DNA of 64,000 nucleotides, taken from NCBI GenBank assembly GCA_013178225.1, contig JABLXE010000002.1, positions 124,001 through 188,000 on the forward strand, given 5' to 3'. How positions within the stretch are numbered: the stretch's first letter is position 1; each line of letters starts with the position of its first letter. This stretch comes from Methanotrichaceae archaeon. Its GTDB lineage: Archaea > Halobacteriota > Methanosarcinia > Methanotrichales > Methanotrichaceae. Position numbers and translations under genes: made by a program. The notes beneath the pieces were generated by a model. It was not told where the DNA came from and did no database searches. It saw only the letters and a program-made list of their open reading frames with translations. Below are positions 1-8,876 of the stretch, one piece after another.

Positions 1-474
1 CGGGTAAAGTCCGGCCAGCCGGCACAGGTCCACGCAGGCTTCGGTATGGCCGGTTCTCCTCAAGACGCCCCCCCTTTTGGCTCGCAGGGGAAATAGATGG
101 CCCGGAGTCATCAAATCATGCCGCGTTGTCTCAGGTTCGATCAGGGCTTTGACGGTTGCCGCACGGTCAAAGGCCGATATCCCGGTCGTGGTATTTCTCC
201 GGGCATCCACAGATACGGTAAAAGCCGTGCCCATCGATTCGGTATTGTTGGTGGTCATCAGCGGCAGATCCAGTTCATCGAGCCGGTCTGCAGTCATGGG
301 CATGCAGATCAGACCGCGGCCGTATTTCGCCAGGAAGTTTATGGACTCCGGCGTGACGTTTTCCGCGGCCATCATAAGATCGCCTTCGTTCTCGCGGTTC
401 TCGTCGTCAAGTATTATAATGAACCGGCCCTTCCGGACGTCTTCAATGGCCTCCTCTAAGCTGCAAAACGGCAT
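1..474 (-). CDS. ribB: 3,4-dihydroxy-2-butanone 4-phosphate synthase (partial, 3' end outside window)
   Basis: RibB converts ribulose 5-phosphate into formate and the four-carbon precursor of riboflavin, feeding FMN, FAD and the coenzyme F420 deazaflavin ring. The minus-strand frame opens at an ATG at 474 ([13 protein letters not shown]) and stays open to base 1, 158 codons. It carries the family's acidic metal/substrate loop [11 protein letters not shown], the segment [11 protein letters not shown] and the distal block [12 protein letters not shown]. Family members are about 200-230 residues, so the C-terminal quarter is missing because of the window edge, not truncation. It lies 40 bp downstream of the radical SAM gene on the same strand, so the two may be co-transcribed. 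Confidence 0.93.
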   Translation of the reverse strand, partial: MPFCSLEEAIEDVRKGRFIIILDDENRENEGDLMMAAENVTPESINFLAKYGRGLICMPMTADRLDELDLPLMTTNNTESMGTAFTVSVDARRNTTTGISAFDRAATVKALIEPETTRHDLMTPGHLFPLRAKRGGVLRRTGHTEACVDLCRLAGLYP

Positions 475-514
475 GAACGATTTTATCGGCCTGTTTGCAG
501 ATAAAGATATAGGT

Positions 515-1564
515 CTAGCGCCATACTCCAGCAATCCGCGAACCGCATTTGGGGCATAGGCCGTCGGACACCGAATTTCTCATGACCCTGAATCCCAGGC
601 GCTCAATCAGGATCTCTCCACAGGACGGACACCTGGTGTTCTCATCCTCTCCGGGGATGTTTCCGGCATAGATATACTTCAAACCTGCCTGACGGCCGAT
701 TTCCACCCCTTTTCTCAGTTGCCCGGCACTTGTTGGGGGCGCGTCTCTGAGCTTGTAGGTAGGATAAAAAGCCGTCACATGCCAGGGTATGTTCGGGCTC
801 ACCTCTGCCAGGAAGGCAGCAATTTCTCGGAGAATCTCTTCAGAGTCATTGTAGCCGGGAATAATCAGGGTTGTGACCTCCACCCAAACCCCGCGATCCC
901 AGAAGAACTTGATGTTTTGCTTTACAGGTTCGAGCTTTGCTCCGCAGACTTTGCGGTAGAATTGGTCATCGCCTTTGAGGTCGATATTTATGGCATCAAG
1001 GACCGGAATTATCGATTCTGCGGCTTCCTGGCCCATGTATCCATTGCTTACGAAGACGTTCTTGAGTCCGTCCTCTTTCGCCAGAGCAGCTACGTCATGG
1101 GCGTATTCGAAGAAGATGGTGGGTTCGGTATAGGTGTAGGAGATGGACTGGCAGCGGTCTGCGATGGCCTCGGCTACCACCTCTTTGGGAGGGACGAAGC
1201 CTCCTGGAACCTGTCCCGTTTCTCTGGGAAGCTGCGAAATGTCGGCATTCTGGCAGTGAAGGCAGCGGAAGTTGCAGCCGGCGGTGGCGATAGAATAGGA
1301 GAGGCTTCCCGGCAGAAAGTGAAATAGCGGTTTCTTCTCGATCGGGTCTACGTTGGCTGCGATCAAATTTCCATACACCAATGTCATCAGGGTTCCGTCT
1401 CGGCTTTCCCTCACACCGCACAACCCTCGTTTGCCGGGTCTGATGCGGCACATCTGATTGCACAGCGTACACTGTACGTCGCCATCGAGCTTATGCCAGA
1501 ACTGGGCCTCACGAATGCTCTGGTTTGGGATAATATCACTCTCCATCCTAATATTATTATGCAA
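515..1564 (-). CDS. amrS: AmmeMemoRadiSam system radical SAM enzyme (AmrS / PflA-like)
   Basis: This 349-residue protein has the radical SAM cluster motif CNFRCLHC near residue 97. Ahead of it are two N-terminal Cys pairs (CTLCNQMC around 34, CGVRES) and at the C-terminus a rubredoxin-like set (CPSCGE, CPKCGS). That arrangement, with the segment [11 protein letters not shown], matches the pyruvate-formate-lyase-activase-like member of the AmmeMemoRadiSam set found in many archaea. The other members (AMMECR1 and Memo proteins) are not in this window. The chemistry of the system is not established as far as I know. A second ATG at 1546 (MESDIIPNQ) is an alternative start. The family call is solid; the role is inferred. 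Confidence 0.88.
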   Translation of the reverse strand: MHNNIRMESDIIPNQSIREAQFWHKLDGDVQCTLCNQMCRIRPGKRGLCGVRESRDGTLMTLVYGNLIAANVDPIEKKPLFHFLPGSLSYSIATAGCNFRCLHCQNADISQLPRETGQVPGGFVPPKEVVAEAIADRCQSISYTYTEPTIFFEYAHDVAALAKEDGLKNVFVSNGYMGQEAAESIIPVLDAINIDLKGDDQFYRKVCGAKLEPVKQNIKFFWDRGVWVEVTTLIIPGYNDSEEILREIAAFLAEVSPNIPWHVTAFYPTYKLRDAPPTSAGQLRKGVEIGRQAGLKYIYAGNIPGEDENTRCPSCGEILIERLGFRVMRNSVSDGLCPKCGSRIAGVWR

Positions 1565-1690
1565 TTATGACTTATAACGCTTTTTAGTCCTGCGTTATGT
1601 GCCGGCAATATCGCCGCAATCGAATAAGACATCATTAAAAATATAAATATTATTATTAAATATAAAAATTTTGGGGGTGCAATATCCGAC

Positions 1691-2401
1691 CTAGCTTCTT
1701 CTGCCAAAGGTCATATATGCCACGGCCATTATGCCTGCCAGGGCCAGGACAATTTCGAATCCTGGAGCAGGTGTAGCGGCTTGCTGTGGGGGAACGGTCT
1801 CCTCTGCATGCCCTTCAGCTGGCTTCTCGATGCTGGCTTTGACCTCTTCTGCACCTGTCTTTAGGTCTTCCATGACGCTCTGCACTTCAGACATTGCCGG
1901 GGGCATCAGAACGGTATCGATTGCATGGATGACACCGTTACTGGCCATAACATCAGGCTGGATGACCTTCGCGCCGTCTATCATTACGCTTCCGTCGGTG
2001 ATGTTTACAGTGAGGTCCTGTCCTTCTACGGTCTGAAGCTTCATTCCGTTAGCCAGATCTGATGAAACGACCTCTCCAGGCACAACATGGTAGGTAAGCA
2101 CCGAAATTAGTGCAGCTCTATTGCCGATCAGAGCATCCAGTTGTTCCTTGGGGATCTTGGCAAAGGCTTCGTCCGTTGGGGCAAATACGGTGAATGGCCC
2201 CACACCGCTCAGCGTGTCGGCAAGGCCTGCAGCCTCAACTGCCTCAACCAGCGTGACGAAGTTCCCTGCAGCAATTGCTGTCTCGACGATATTCATCTGT
2301 GTCTCATTGGTTGAAGCTGCTGATGCGGCAGTCTCTGAGGCCAGGGCAGAAGAGGCCAGCAGCAAAAATATTGCCGCAATAGAGATTATTCCGATTTTCA
2401 T
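1691..2401 (-). CDS. Exported fasciclin-domain protein with PGF-CTERM anchor
   Basis: A 236-residue exported protein. Residues 1-22 form a signal peptide (MKIGIISIAAIFLLLASSALA). Residues about 37-168 are a fasciclin (FAS1) domain, recognisable from FTVFAPTDEAF, LTYHVVPG and the closing segment GVIHAIDTVLMP. A Glu/Ala/Pro-rich spacer follows and leads to a C-terminal PGF-CTERM tail (PGFEIVLALAGIMAVAY then FGRRS), the archaeosortase signal for cleavage and lipid attachment. FAS1 domains mediate adhesion in other organisms; here the protein is inferred to sit on the outer face of the membrane. It is the last of three consecutive minus-strand genes with the same tail, each separated by more than 150 bp. 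Confidence 0.9.
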   Translation of the reverse strand: MKIGIISIAAIFLLLASSALASETAASAASTNETQMNIVETAIAAGNFVTLVEAVEAAGLADTLSGVGPFTVFAPTDEAFAKIPKEQLDALIGNRAALISVLTYHVVPGEVVSSDLANGMKLQTVEGQDLTVNITDGSVMIDGAKVIQPDVMASNGVIHAIDTVLMPPAMSEVQSVMEDLKTGAEEVKASIEKPAEGHAEETVPPQQAATPAPGFEIVLALAGIMAVAYMTFGRRS

Positions 2402-2571
2402 TACAATCCTCCATGCTCCAATTTTGCTTAGAGTATGTACGGGAAGACAAATAAAACTATTGCTTACAGAAAAGGGCTATTTCTGCTTAAACATTGTTTG
2501 CTTAAATCACTTCAGGATTTAGATATATTAAATAACTTCAGAAATTTCAAAAATAAAGATGAGGAGAATCC

Positions 2572-2901
2572 TCAACCTCTTCTTCCAATAACCATGAATG
2601 CGACAGCCATCAGGCCAACAACGGCAAAGACGCCCTCAAATCCGGGTGCAGGTGTAGCAGCCTGTTCAGGGGCAGCGGTCTCCTCTGCGTGCCCTTCAGC
2701 AGGAGCGGACATTGCTGGGGCCTCTTCTTTTGCAGCCTCTTCGCTGTGGGCCGCATCAGAGGCGCTTTCGGAAGGCTCTTCAGCCATTTCCTCAATATCT
2801 TCAGATACATTTGCGGTCTCTTCGGTGGCATGCTCCGATGCAATCGTGCCTGCAGTCAGCAGCATGAGTGCAAGAAGCAAAATCGATGCAATCTTCCTCA
2901 A
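2572..2901 (-). CDS. Small exported acidic protein with PGF-CTERM tail
   Basis: A 109-residue protein with a signal peptide at residues 1-22 (MRKIASILLLALMLLTAGTIA). The middle is about 60 residues, dominated by Glu, Ala, Ser and Pro and without a recognisable fold. It ends in a PGF-CTERM tail (PGFEGVFAVVGLMAVAF then GRRG). The linker around AEGHAEETAAPEQAATPAPGFE is nearly the same as the linker in the fasciclin gene downstream, so the 3' ends of the two genes are related. It could be a surface spacer or a remnant left when the tail was duplicated. No function can be assigned. Confidence 0.75.
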   Translation of the reverse strand: MRKIASILLLALMLLTAGTIASEHATEETANVSEDIEEMAEEPSESASDAAHSEEAAKEEAPAMSAPAEGHAEETAAPEQAATPAPGFEGVFAVVGLMAVAFMVIGRRG

Positions 2902-3181
2902 ATAAGGTCCCTCCTTTGGTTTATGTGCATTTCTCTTGGCAGTTTTTGCGAATCTGTCCGATCATTTGCGATGGTAATTCGCAAAATACATCCTGGCCAG
3001 GAGTGTTACAGGGCACTTGATACACTATCGATAATAGCTTTTTGGTTAAGAAGCCAGACCGCTAGGCCCGATAGGATGTTGAGATTGAGCTATAGAATGT
3101 CGCTGAGATCGTGCTCAAAGATTGCGGGAAAAAGAGATAAGCTCTGGAGAGCGGTGCTGTTGCCCTCCAGGATGTTTTTAC

Positions 3182-5332
3182 TTACTGTCTCCTTCCGATG
3201 ACCAGATAGGCGACTGCCATCAGGCCAGCGATTGCGAAGATGCCCTCGAATCCAGGCTGCTCGGCGGGAGCAGCTTCTTCAGCGGGAGCCTCTTCTTCGG
3301 CGGGGGCAGCTTCTTCAGCAGGAGCTACCTCTTCAGCGGGAGCCTCTTCGACAGGGGCAGCCTCTTCAGCGGGGGCGACTTCCTCAGCGGGAGCAGCCTC
3401 AACGGGAGCGGCTACCTCAACGGGGGCGACCTCAGCGGCAGCGCCCTCGATGGTTGCGGTCTTGTAGATGTAGAACCTGAGCGGATTGTCAGCGTCGATT
3501 GTGTCCTGATCGGCGGTCTTGATACCGATGCCAGGCATCAGGGCGGTGTCCTTGTTCTTGCTCAGAGTGATGGAGTTGTCCTTGTTGTCCATGATGATGG
3601 TGTCAGCAGAGACGCTGGAGATCCTCATCTTTTCGTACTCGGTGTCGACCTCGACGTCGGATGCGGTATCAGATACCTGGAATATTCCGTCAACGGTGGC
3701 CAGGTTCTGGTCTGCGCCTCGGAAGGCATTCTTGAAGTGGACAGCAACTATGACGATGTCCTTGGTGTCTCCGATGGTCTTCTTGTAGTGGTAGGTCTTG
3801 TCGGCCATGGTCGCGGCGTCCTTGGACGGGGAAATGACCTTCTCGCTAACTACCTGACCATCCTTGCTCAGAGCCAGGAAGACTTTGTTTCCGTCGATAT
3901 CTATGGACTGGATGGCCAGCTCGTAGCCCTCCTCAAGCTTGAGGGGTGTGCCAGAAGTGACGGTCATCTCAGTATCGTCATCCATGAGCACCTTCAGGAG
4001 CTGCTCATCTACCAGCAGGTTCGTGTCTTCAGAGGCATCGTAGAGCCTGGGTGTAATGTCGTTGTACTCCTGATCGCTGTAGCCAGCGAAGTAGTTCTCG
4101 CCCTGGAAGCCTATGGAGTTGTAGTAGCCCCAATCCTCGAACTCGAAGTCGTTCAGCTGAGTTGAGGTAGTGTACTTGACGCCATTGGGCTCTTCCAGCT
4201 TGTTGCCGGTGATGGCCATCTCGATCTGTTCGTTGCCGAGATTGTCATCGATGTCGTAGTAGAATCCAGCGAAGGTCTCAGGAGTCCAGGCTACTGTAGC
4301 GCCGTCGACGACGCCCTGTACAGCGCCTCTTAGCTCATATGTGCCGGGCTCGGTGTACTCCTTGTAGATGTAGAACCTGAGCGGGTCCTCAGCGGTGATG
4401 GTGTCCTGATCGGCGGTCTTGATGGCGATGTCGGGCATCAAGGCGGTGTCCTTGTTCTTGCTCAGGGTGATGGAATTGTCCTTGTTGTCCATGGTGATGG
4501 AGTCGGCAGAGACGCTGGAGATCCTCATCTTTTCGTACTCGGTGTCGACCTCGACATCAGATGCGGTATCGGATACCTGGAATATTCCATCAACGGTGGC
4601 CAGGTTCGTGTCAGCGCCACGGAAGGCGTTCTTGAAGTGAGCGCCGATGATGACGATATCCTGGGTGTCTCCGATGTCCATCTTGTAGTAGTAGGTCTTG
4701 TCAGCCATGGTCGCTCCGTCCTTGGACGGGGAAATGACCTTGCTGTCAACAACAGAGCCGTCCTTGGACAGCTCGAGGTAGACCTTGTTTCCGTCGATGT
4801 CTATGGACTTGATGGCCAGCTCGTAGCCCTCTTTAAGCTTGAGGGGTGTGCCGGAGGTGACGGTCATCTCAGTGTCGTCATCCATGAGCACCTTCAGGAG
4901 CTGCTCATCTACCAGCAGGTTGGTGTCGGTAGATTCCACATAGAGCTGTGGGGCGATCTCCACACCGTTAACGGTGGGCTCCTGATCGCTATAGCCAGCG
5001 AAGTAATTCTCACCCATGAAGCCTATGGAGTTGTACCAGCCCCAATCCTCGAACTCGAAGTCGTTCAGCTGAGTTGAGCTGGTGTACTTGACGCCATTGG
5101 GCTCTTCCAGCTTGTTGTCGGTGATGGCCATCTCGATCTGTTCGTTGCCGAGATTGTCATCGATGTCATAGTAGAATCCAGCGAAGTTCTGGGGGTTCCA
5201 GCTTACGGTAGTGCCGTCAACGACGGTCTGGACCTCACCTCTCACTTGCACTGAATCGACTGCGCCGACCACCATCGCTGTTGCCAACAACAGCATCATC
5301 GATGTAAGCGTAATTGCAGCCAATTTCTTCAT
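3182..5332 (-). CDS. S-layer protein with two tandem S-layer domains and PGF-CTERM anchor
   Basis: A 716-residue exported protein. The signal peptide covers residues 1-24. Two copies of the methanogen S-layer-related domain follow, about residues 28-330 and 333-635. Each begins with a block containing GFYYDIDDNLGNEQIEM and NGVKYT and closes with LRFYIYK. The copies are more than 80 percent alike by eye. A low-complexity Pro/Ala/Glu linker (about 640-690) leads to a PGF-CTERM tail (PGFEGIFAIAGLMAVAY then GRRQ). The domain is the type seen in Methanosarcina S-layer proteins, where two related domains form the lattice unit. This is a strong candidate for a main surface-layer subunit. An 18-bp palindrome and a TATA-like box lie upstream on the same strand. 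Confidence 0.93.
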   Translation of the reverse strand: MKKLAAITLTSMMLLLATAMVVGAVDSVQVRGEVQTVVDGTTVSWNPQNFAGFYYDIDDNLGNEQIEMAITDNKLEEPNGVKYTSSTQLNDFEFEDWGWYNSIGFMGENYFAGYSDQEPTVNGVEIAPQLYVESTDTNLLVDEQLLKVLMDDDTEMTVTSGTPLKLKEGYELAIKSIDIDGNKVYLELSKDGSVVDSKVISPSKDGATMADKTYYYKMDIGDTQDIVIIGAHFKNAFRGADTNLATVDGIFQVSDTASDVEVDTEYEKMRISSVSADSITMDNKDNSITLSKNKDTALMPDIAIKTADQDTITAEDPLRFYIYKEYTEPGTYELRGAVQGVVDGATVAWTPETFAGFYYDIDDNLGNEQIEMAITGNKLEEPNGVKYTTSTQLNDFEFEDWGYYNSIGFQGENYFAGYSDQEYNDITPRLYDASEDTNLLVDEQLLKVLMDDDTEMTVTSGTPLKLEEGYELAIQSIDIDGNKVFLALSKDGQVVSEKVISPSKDAATMADKTYHYKKTIGDTKDIVIVAVHFKNAFRGADQNLATVDGIFQVSDTASDVEVDTEYEKMRISSVSADTIIMDNKDNSITLSKNKDTALMPGIGIKTADQDTIDADNPLRFYIYKTATIEGAAAEVAPVEVAAPVEAAPAEEVAPAEEAAPVEEAPAEEVAPAEEAAPAEEEAPAEEAAPAEQPGFEGIFAIAGLMAVAYLVIGRRQ

Positions 5333-5487
5333 CTTTTAACCTCCTAATTTCCCTTTCGGAATACTTTTTGCAGCATACAGTCTGATTATTCTTAAAACTA
5401 TTGCTTGGGGTAAAGTCCTCGATCGCCATGCTATTTCATTATGGTGCCCCTATCTAGCACGGCCACCACTGCCTGGCGGTTCTCAGA

Positions 5488-5502
5488 CATGTATATAGCT
5501 AC
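5488..5502 (-). promoter_or_regulatory. TATA-like box of the S-layer gene
   Basis: On the minus strand this reads GTAGCTATATACATG, an AT-rich TATA-like element about 155 bp before the S-layer start codon. It would give a leader of roughly 130 nt. The palindrome at 5513-5530 lies just upstream of it. The assignment rests on position and composition only. Confidence 0.35.
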
Positions 5503-5512
5503 ATCACCCTCC

Positions 5513-5530
5513 TAATCCCCTAGGGGATTA
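5513..5530. promoter_or_regulatory. 18-bp perfect palindrome, candidate operator
   Basis: The sequence TAATCCCCTAGGGGATTA is identical on both strands with no spacer. It sits directly upstream of the TATA-like box of the S-layer gene and more than 450 bp from the deacetylase gene on the other side. A site upstream of TATA and BRE in archaea usually suits an activator or a regulator of TBP/TFB recruitment. No cognate protein can be named. Confidence 0.5.
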
Positions 5531-5983
5531 TAGGGTAGTGATAGAGTATTTCCCTATTATATCTTTTTTGGTCCTTATTCGCAGCCTAAGACCGTGTTCG
5601 TTCAGCATCAGAGGTCGTCCTGGCCGAGAATTTTTTTGCAATTGAGAAAGAAACGGATTCTGCTATTACTGGGAAAACCGCTCACATTAGGCCGATCTTG
5701 CTGCATGGTGGCCTTTTGATCTGCCCGCTGCAGGCCTAAATAGCCAAGACCTGGGTCCAATCCCAGGCTCGCCAGAAAACGATTTGAAGCAATCGCTCTC
5801 CATAAAGAAATCATGGCCTGCGTTCGAATAATGCGGCTACCAATTATGCAGGGATCTATGACCATCTAATGATTATTTAATCGAAAATCGAGAGTCCAGA
5901 CTCCTTGATGTTAGATCGCCTGATGGCTGAGCACAATCTCAGGAAATAGCTTTTATTTAGTATGTTGTGATATTCAAGTCATC

Positions 5984-7030
5984 ATGACCAAAACAGGCGT
6001 CATCTACCATCCCATGTACCTAAAGCACGAAACAGGATTTCATCCTGAGAAGAAAGAGAGGCTAACGGCCATTCTGGAGGCCATAAATAACTCCGGCCTG
6101 GCCGTCGATTTTATTTCGCCTGAGCCGGCGACGGTCGAGCAGGTGGCGACGGTTCACGGACGAAGGTATATCGATCAGGTAAAGGTCGTCTGCGAGCATG
6201 GCGGAGGACATCTGGATGTGGACACCGTCCTGTCCAAGGACTCTTATGATGTCGCTCTGCTGGCTGCCGGTGGCACCATCGCTGCCGTTGATGCCGTCAT
6301 GGACGGCTACGACAACGCTTTTGCACTGGTTCGGCCTCCCGGCCACCATGCCATGCCCAACCGGGGAATGGGATTTTGCATCTTCAACAACGTGGCCATT
6401 GCCGCCAAACATGCGCAGGCACGGGGCCTCGGGAAAGTGCTGATCGTGGACTGGGACGTGCATCACGGCAACGGCACCAACGCCATGTTCTATTCCGATA
6501 GATCGGTTATGTACTTCTCTACTCACCAGTTTCCACACTACCCGGGAACGGGCCGCATGACCGATGTGGGCGAAGAAGGAGCGGAGGGCACGAAGTTCAA
6601 CGTCCCGCTCCCCTCCGGCACCGGAGATGAGGGCTACGCCATGGTATACAGAGAGCTGCTCTACCCGGCGGCCCGCGAGTTCGACCCGGACATAATATTA
6701 GTGTCAGCAGGACAGGACCCCCATAACAAGGACCCACTGGGAGGAATGAGCCTTAATGCAGATGGTTTTGCCTTCATGGCCGCCGTGGTGCAAAAGATAG
6801 CTTTGGAGTGCTGCGAGGGAAGGGTGGCCGCCACGCTGGAGGGCGGCTACAATCTGGAGGCCCAAGCCGGGGCGGTGGTGGCCGTGCTCAGGTCCTGGCA
6901 GGGGGGCGCACTGCAGATCAAGGGCGTGGATCTGAAAGTGGCGGATCGAATAAAGGAAGTGAAACGGGTCCAGAAACCTTATTGGAAATGCTTCAGCGAC
7001 AGCTCAACACATCCGGAGCCGGGCCTTTAG
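5984..7030 (+). CDS. Histone deacetylase family protein (class II HDAC / acetylpolyamine amidohydrolase-like)
   Basis: A 348-residue zinc amidohydrolase of the arginase/deacetylase fold. Recognisable blocks in order are RPPGHHA (about residue 111, tandem active-site His), GFCIFNNVAIAA, the zinc-binding DWDVHHGNG (about 157), GTG, SAGQDPHNKDPLGGM (third zinc ligand Asp) and EGGYN. All metal ligands are present; the usual Phe after SAG is Gln here. Family members remove acetyl groups from lysines or polyamines; the archaeal substrate is unknown. It stands alone on the plus strand. Its 3' end overlaps the convergent cca gene by 27 bp. The start is supported by the AT-rich promoter about 25 bp upstream. 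Confidence 0.92.
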   Translation: MTKTGVIYHPMYLKHETGFHPEKKERLTAILEAINNSGLAVDFISPEPATVEQVATVHGRRYIDQVKVVCEHGGGHLDVDTVLSKDSYDVALLAAGGTIAAVDAVMDGYDNAFALVRPPGHHAMPNRGMGFCIFNNVAIAAKHAQARGLGKVLIVDWDVHHGNGTNAMFYSDRSVMYFSTHQFPHYPGTGRMTDVGEEGAEGTKFNVPLPSGTGDEGYAMVYRELLYPAAREFDPDIILVSAGQDPHNKDPLGGMSLNADGFAFMAAVVQKIALECCEGRVAATLEGGYNLEAQAGAVVAVLRSWQGGALQIKGVDLKVADRIKEVKRVQKPYWKCFSDSSTHPEPGL

Positions 7031-8350
7031 ATAGCGGGTGAGGAAGAGCCGCAGTTCGTGGCCCGGGAGGGCTGCCAGCTCTGTCCCCGCATATATTTTG
7101 TATCCCGATCTTACCGCTGGAGCGAGGTGTTTTCCCAACGAAAGCCGGGGAAGCTCCTCTGCCAGAAGGTCGCTGGCTCTCGTCCACTTGCGAGAAAGCT
7201 CAACTACCGCCCGTCCATCCTCGATGTAGGGCCCTGATATCGGATCCGGATGGGCCGCCAGGAACCTTGCCATATGGGCCTCTTCCCAGACTGGAGGGCC
7301 CCAACGCTTGCTGACACTGGAAAGCTCCCAGGATTCCAGCTCAAAGAGCATCAGAGCACGCCTGCCAATGGCATCCACATCGCTACGCAGAAGTGAAAAG
7401 CCGTTTCGCTCCAAGAGCGCCTTTGCTGCCCCCTCCGCCTTTCGCAGCTGGGGAAAGAGAACGTCTTCCACCACCTCCGGTGCTTCGAACTCCACCAGCA
7501 CGATCTGGCTTCCCCTCTCATCGATGGCCTGCAGCAGCTCCCGGTCCGAGAGCAGATCAGGGTTCTTCGGAAAGAAATACTCCAGATGAGGATTCTTCAG
7601 GAAACAGCGGGCTGCGGCTACGAATTGAAACATCTTATCCAAAGTCAGAGCTGCGGCCACATTTCGTCCCGGATCAACAGGATCGATCACTATTAGCGGC
7701 TCCCGGACGGGGACTTTTCCCCTGCCTTCCAGATCAATGGTCTCTGCCGGCTTCCAGCTGCAGGCAGCCTCCAGAGTGCCCGGGAAGGAGCGGTAGCGTA
7801 GGATCAATAGCTCAGTAAGGTAGCCGGAAAAGCCTCCCACCTTCAGCTCCGACCCATAAACGCCTACCCCTTTCATGAACTGCTTGAGCAGGAGGACTTC
7901 GTCTTCCAGGCCGGAGATCCGGGCGGCTATATATTTAGTGTGAAAGGGGGTCCGGTCCACGGCTGATTTGAGGCAGGAAGCGTCTGGCAGCTGGTAGCAG
8001 GGGACCAGGTCCACATCAAATCCATCTATCCTGGCATGGACATAAGGGTGCTCAGCATATTTCTCTTCATAGTCCTTGCCCACCCGGCGGGCAATCTTCA
8101 TGGCCTTTTCCAGATCTCCGCTCTCCGGCACAGCCAGGAAGATATCCAGGTCGTAGTCTCCTGCCAGCCAGGTGTTGCGGGCGGCCGAGCCTACCAGTAT
8201 GCCCTTCACTTCCTGGTTGCTATCTTTTGCCAAGAGGTCGATCTTGGAGATGATGGATGCGGCCGCCTCTTTCAGCGCATCCCGGTCCGCTGGCGACGGC
8301 TTGACCCGTTTTTGTACCTCACTTAAAATCTCGCAGAGGGTACTCTTCAA
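7004..8350 (-). CDS. cca: CCA-adding tRNA nucleotidyltransferase (archaeal class I)
   Basis: Adds or repairs the CCA end of tRNAs using CTP and ATP without a nucleic acid template. The 448-residue length is typical for archaeal enzymes. The catalytic nucleotidyltransferase signature GSAARNTWLAGDYDLDIF lies at about residues 53-70, with two of the metal-binding Asp residues in DYDLD and the third in DGFDVDLVP near 110. This is consistent with the tRNA genes in the window, none of which encodes CCA. It is the last gene of an ilvD-thpR-cca run: its start overlaps the end of thpR by 32 bp, indicating translational coupling. Confidence 0.96.
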   Translation of the reverse strand: MKSTLCEILSEVQKRVKPSPADRDALKEAAASIISKIDLLAKDSNQEVKGILVGSAARNTWLAGDYDLDIFLAVPESGDLEKAMKIARRVGKDYEEKYAEHPYVHARIDGFDVDLVPCYQLPDASCLKSAVDRTPFHTKYIAARISGLEDEVLLLKQFMKGVGVYGSELKVGGFSGYLTELLILRYRSFPGTLEAACSWKPAETIDLEGRGKVPVREPLIVIDPVDPGRNVAAALTLDKMFQFVAAARCFLKNPHLEYFFPKNPDLLSDRELLQAIDERGSQIVLVEFEAPEVVEDVLFPQLRKAEGAAKALLERNGFSLLRSDVDAIGRRALMLFELESWELSSVSKRWGPPVWEEAHMARFLAAHPDPISGPYIEDGRAVVELSRKWTRASDLLAEELPRLSLGKHLAPAVRSGYKIYAGTELAALPGHELRLFLTRYLKARLRMC

Positions 8351-8876
8351 GATTGTCGTAGATCGGCCCTCCTCGAGTGAGGGTGCTCTTCTTCAGGAAA
8401 AATCTGTTCACCGTGAACCGGCCCAGATCCAGGTCTGCGAACTGCTCAATCTTCGGAGCCAGCTGCCTGCTGATCGTCCCGTCCGGGCGGCCCACCCTGC
8501 CGATGGTCACGTGAGGAGAAAAGCCCCTCTCCTCGCGTTTAAATCCCAGCGGCCCCAGCGCCTCTTCGACCTTCTGGTAGAGTCCCTGAAAGTCTCCCTC
8601 CAGCCCCAGCCAGACCACGCGGATAGACCTTCCGGGAAAAGCGCCCATACCTTTGACCCCTGCCTGAAAGGATGAAGCCTCAATCTCCCTCAGGGCCTGG
8701 GCGATCTTCTGCACCCGGCTCTCGGGAACCTCGCCCAGGAACTTGAGGGTCACATGAACCAGCTCCGGCCGCACCAGCCGCAGCCCGGGAAGGGCGAGTT
8801 CCCTCTGAACCCGCCCGATATCCTCGCGCATGGACTCTGGCAGGTCTACGGCCACGAAGCACCGGATATCGCTCAT
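8319..8876 (-). CDS. thpR: RNA 2',3'-cyclic phosphodiesterase (2H family)
   Basis: A 185-residue 2H phosphoesterase with both signature motifs, HVTLKFLG (about residue 41) and HVTIGRV (about 126). Each supplies a catalytic His and Thr. Enzymes of this family open 2',3'-cyclic phosphates at RNA ends to 2'-phosphates, or ligate tRNA halves in reverse in vitro. Its ATG overlaps the ilvD stop in ATGA and its 3' end runs 32 bp into cca. The pairing of thpR with cca points to tRNA 3'-end or splicing-intermediate handling; its grouping with ilvD is probably only positional. Confidence 0.94.
   Translation of the reverse strand: MSDIRCFVAVDLPESMREDIGRVQRELALPGLRLVRPELVHVTLKFLGEVPESRVQKIAQALREIEASSFQAGVKGMGAFPGRSIRVVWLGLEGDFQGLYQKVEEALGPLGFKREERGFSPHVTIGRVGRPDGTISRQLAPKIEQFADLDLGRFTVNRFFLKKSTLTRGGPIYDNLEEYPLRDFK

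Larger units (their letters stand above)
5333..5983. other. 650-bp intergenic region between S-layer gene and deacetylase gene
   Basis: It holds the palindrome and TATA-like box on the S-layer side. On the deacetylase side is an AT-rich element at about 5950-5962 (CTTTTATTTAGTA) some 25-30 bp before the ATG, suggesting an almost leaderless mRNA. A minus-strand open frame of 85 codons (5608-5865) has no ribosome-binding site or convincing family resemblance and is not called as a gene. I see no repeats or RNA gene in the rest. Confidence 0.5.

Noticed and set aside
77-559. Plus-strand frame of 160 codons at the left edge.
   Set aside because: It is antisense to ribB, whose motifs are complete on the minus strand.
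3122-4165. Long plus-strand frame of 347 codons across the S-layer gene.
   Set aside because: Antisense to the repetitive S-layer coding region; Gly/Ser/Val-rich composition is produced by the complementary codons.
5608-5865. Minus-strand frame of 85 codons with a segment LGLDPGLGYL that recalls a motif of Cas1.
   Set aside because: Only a ten-residue likeness. The rest of the frame does not resemble Cas1, there is no ribosome-binding site, and no CRISPR repeats or cas genes are in the window.
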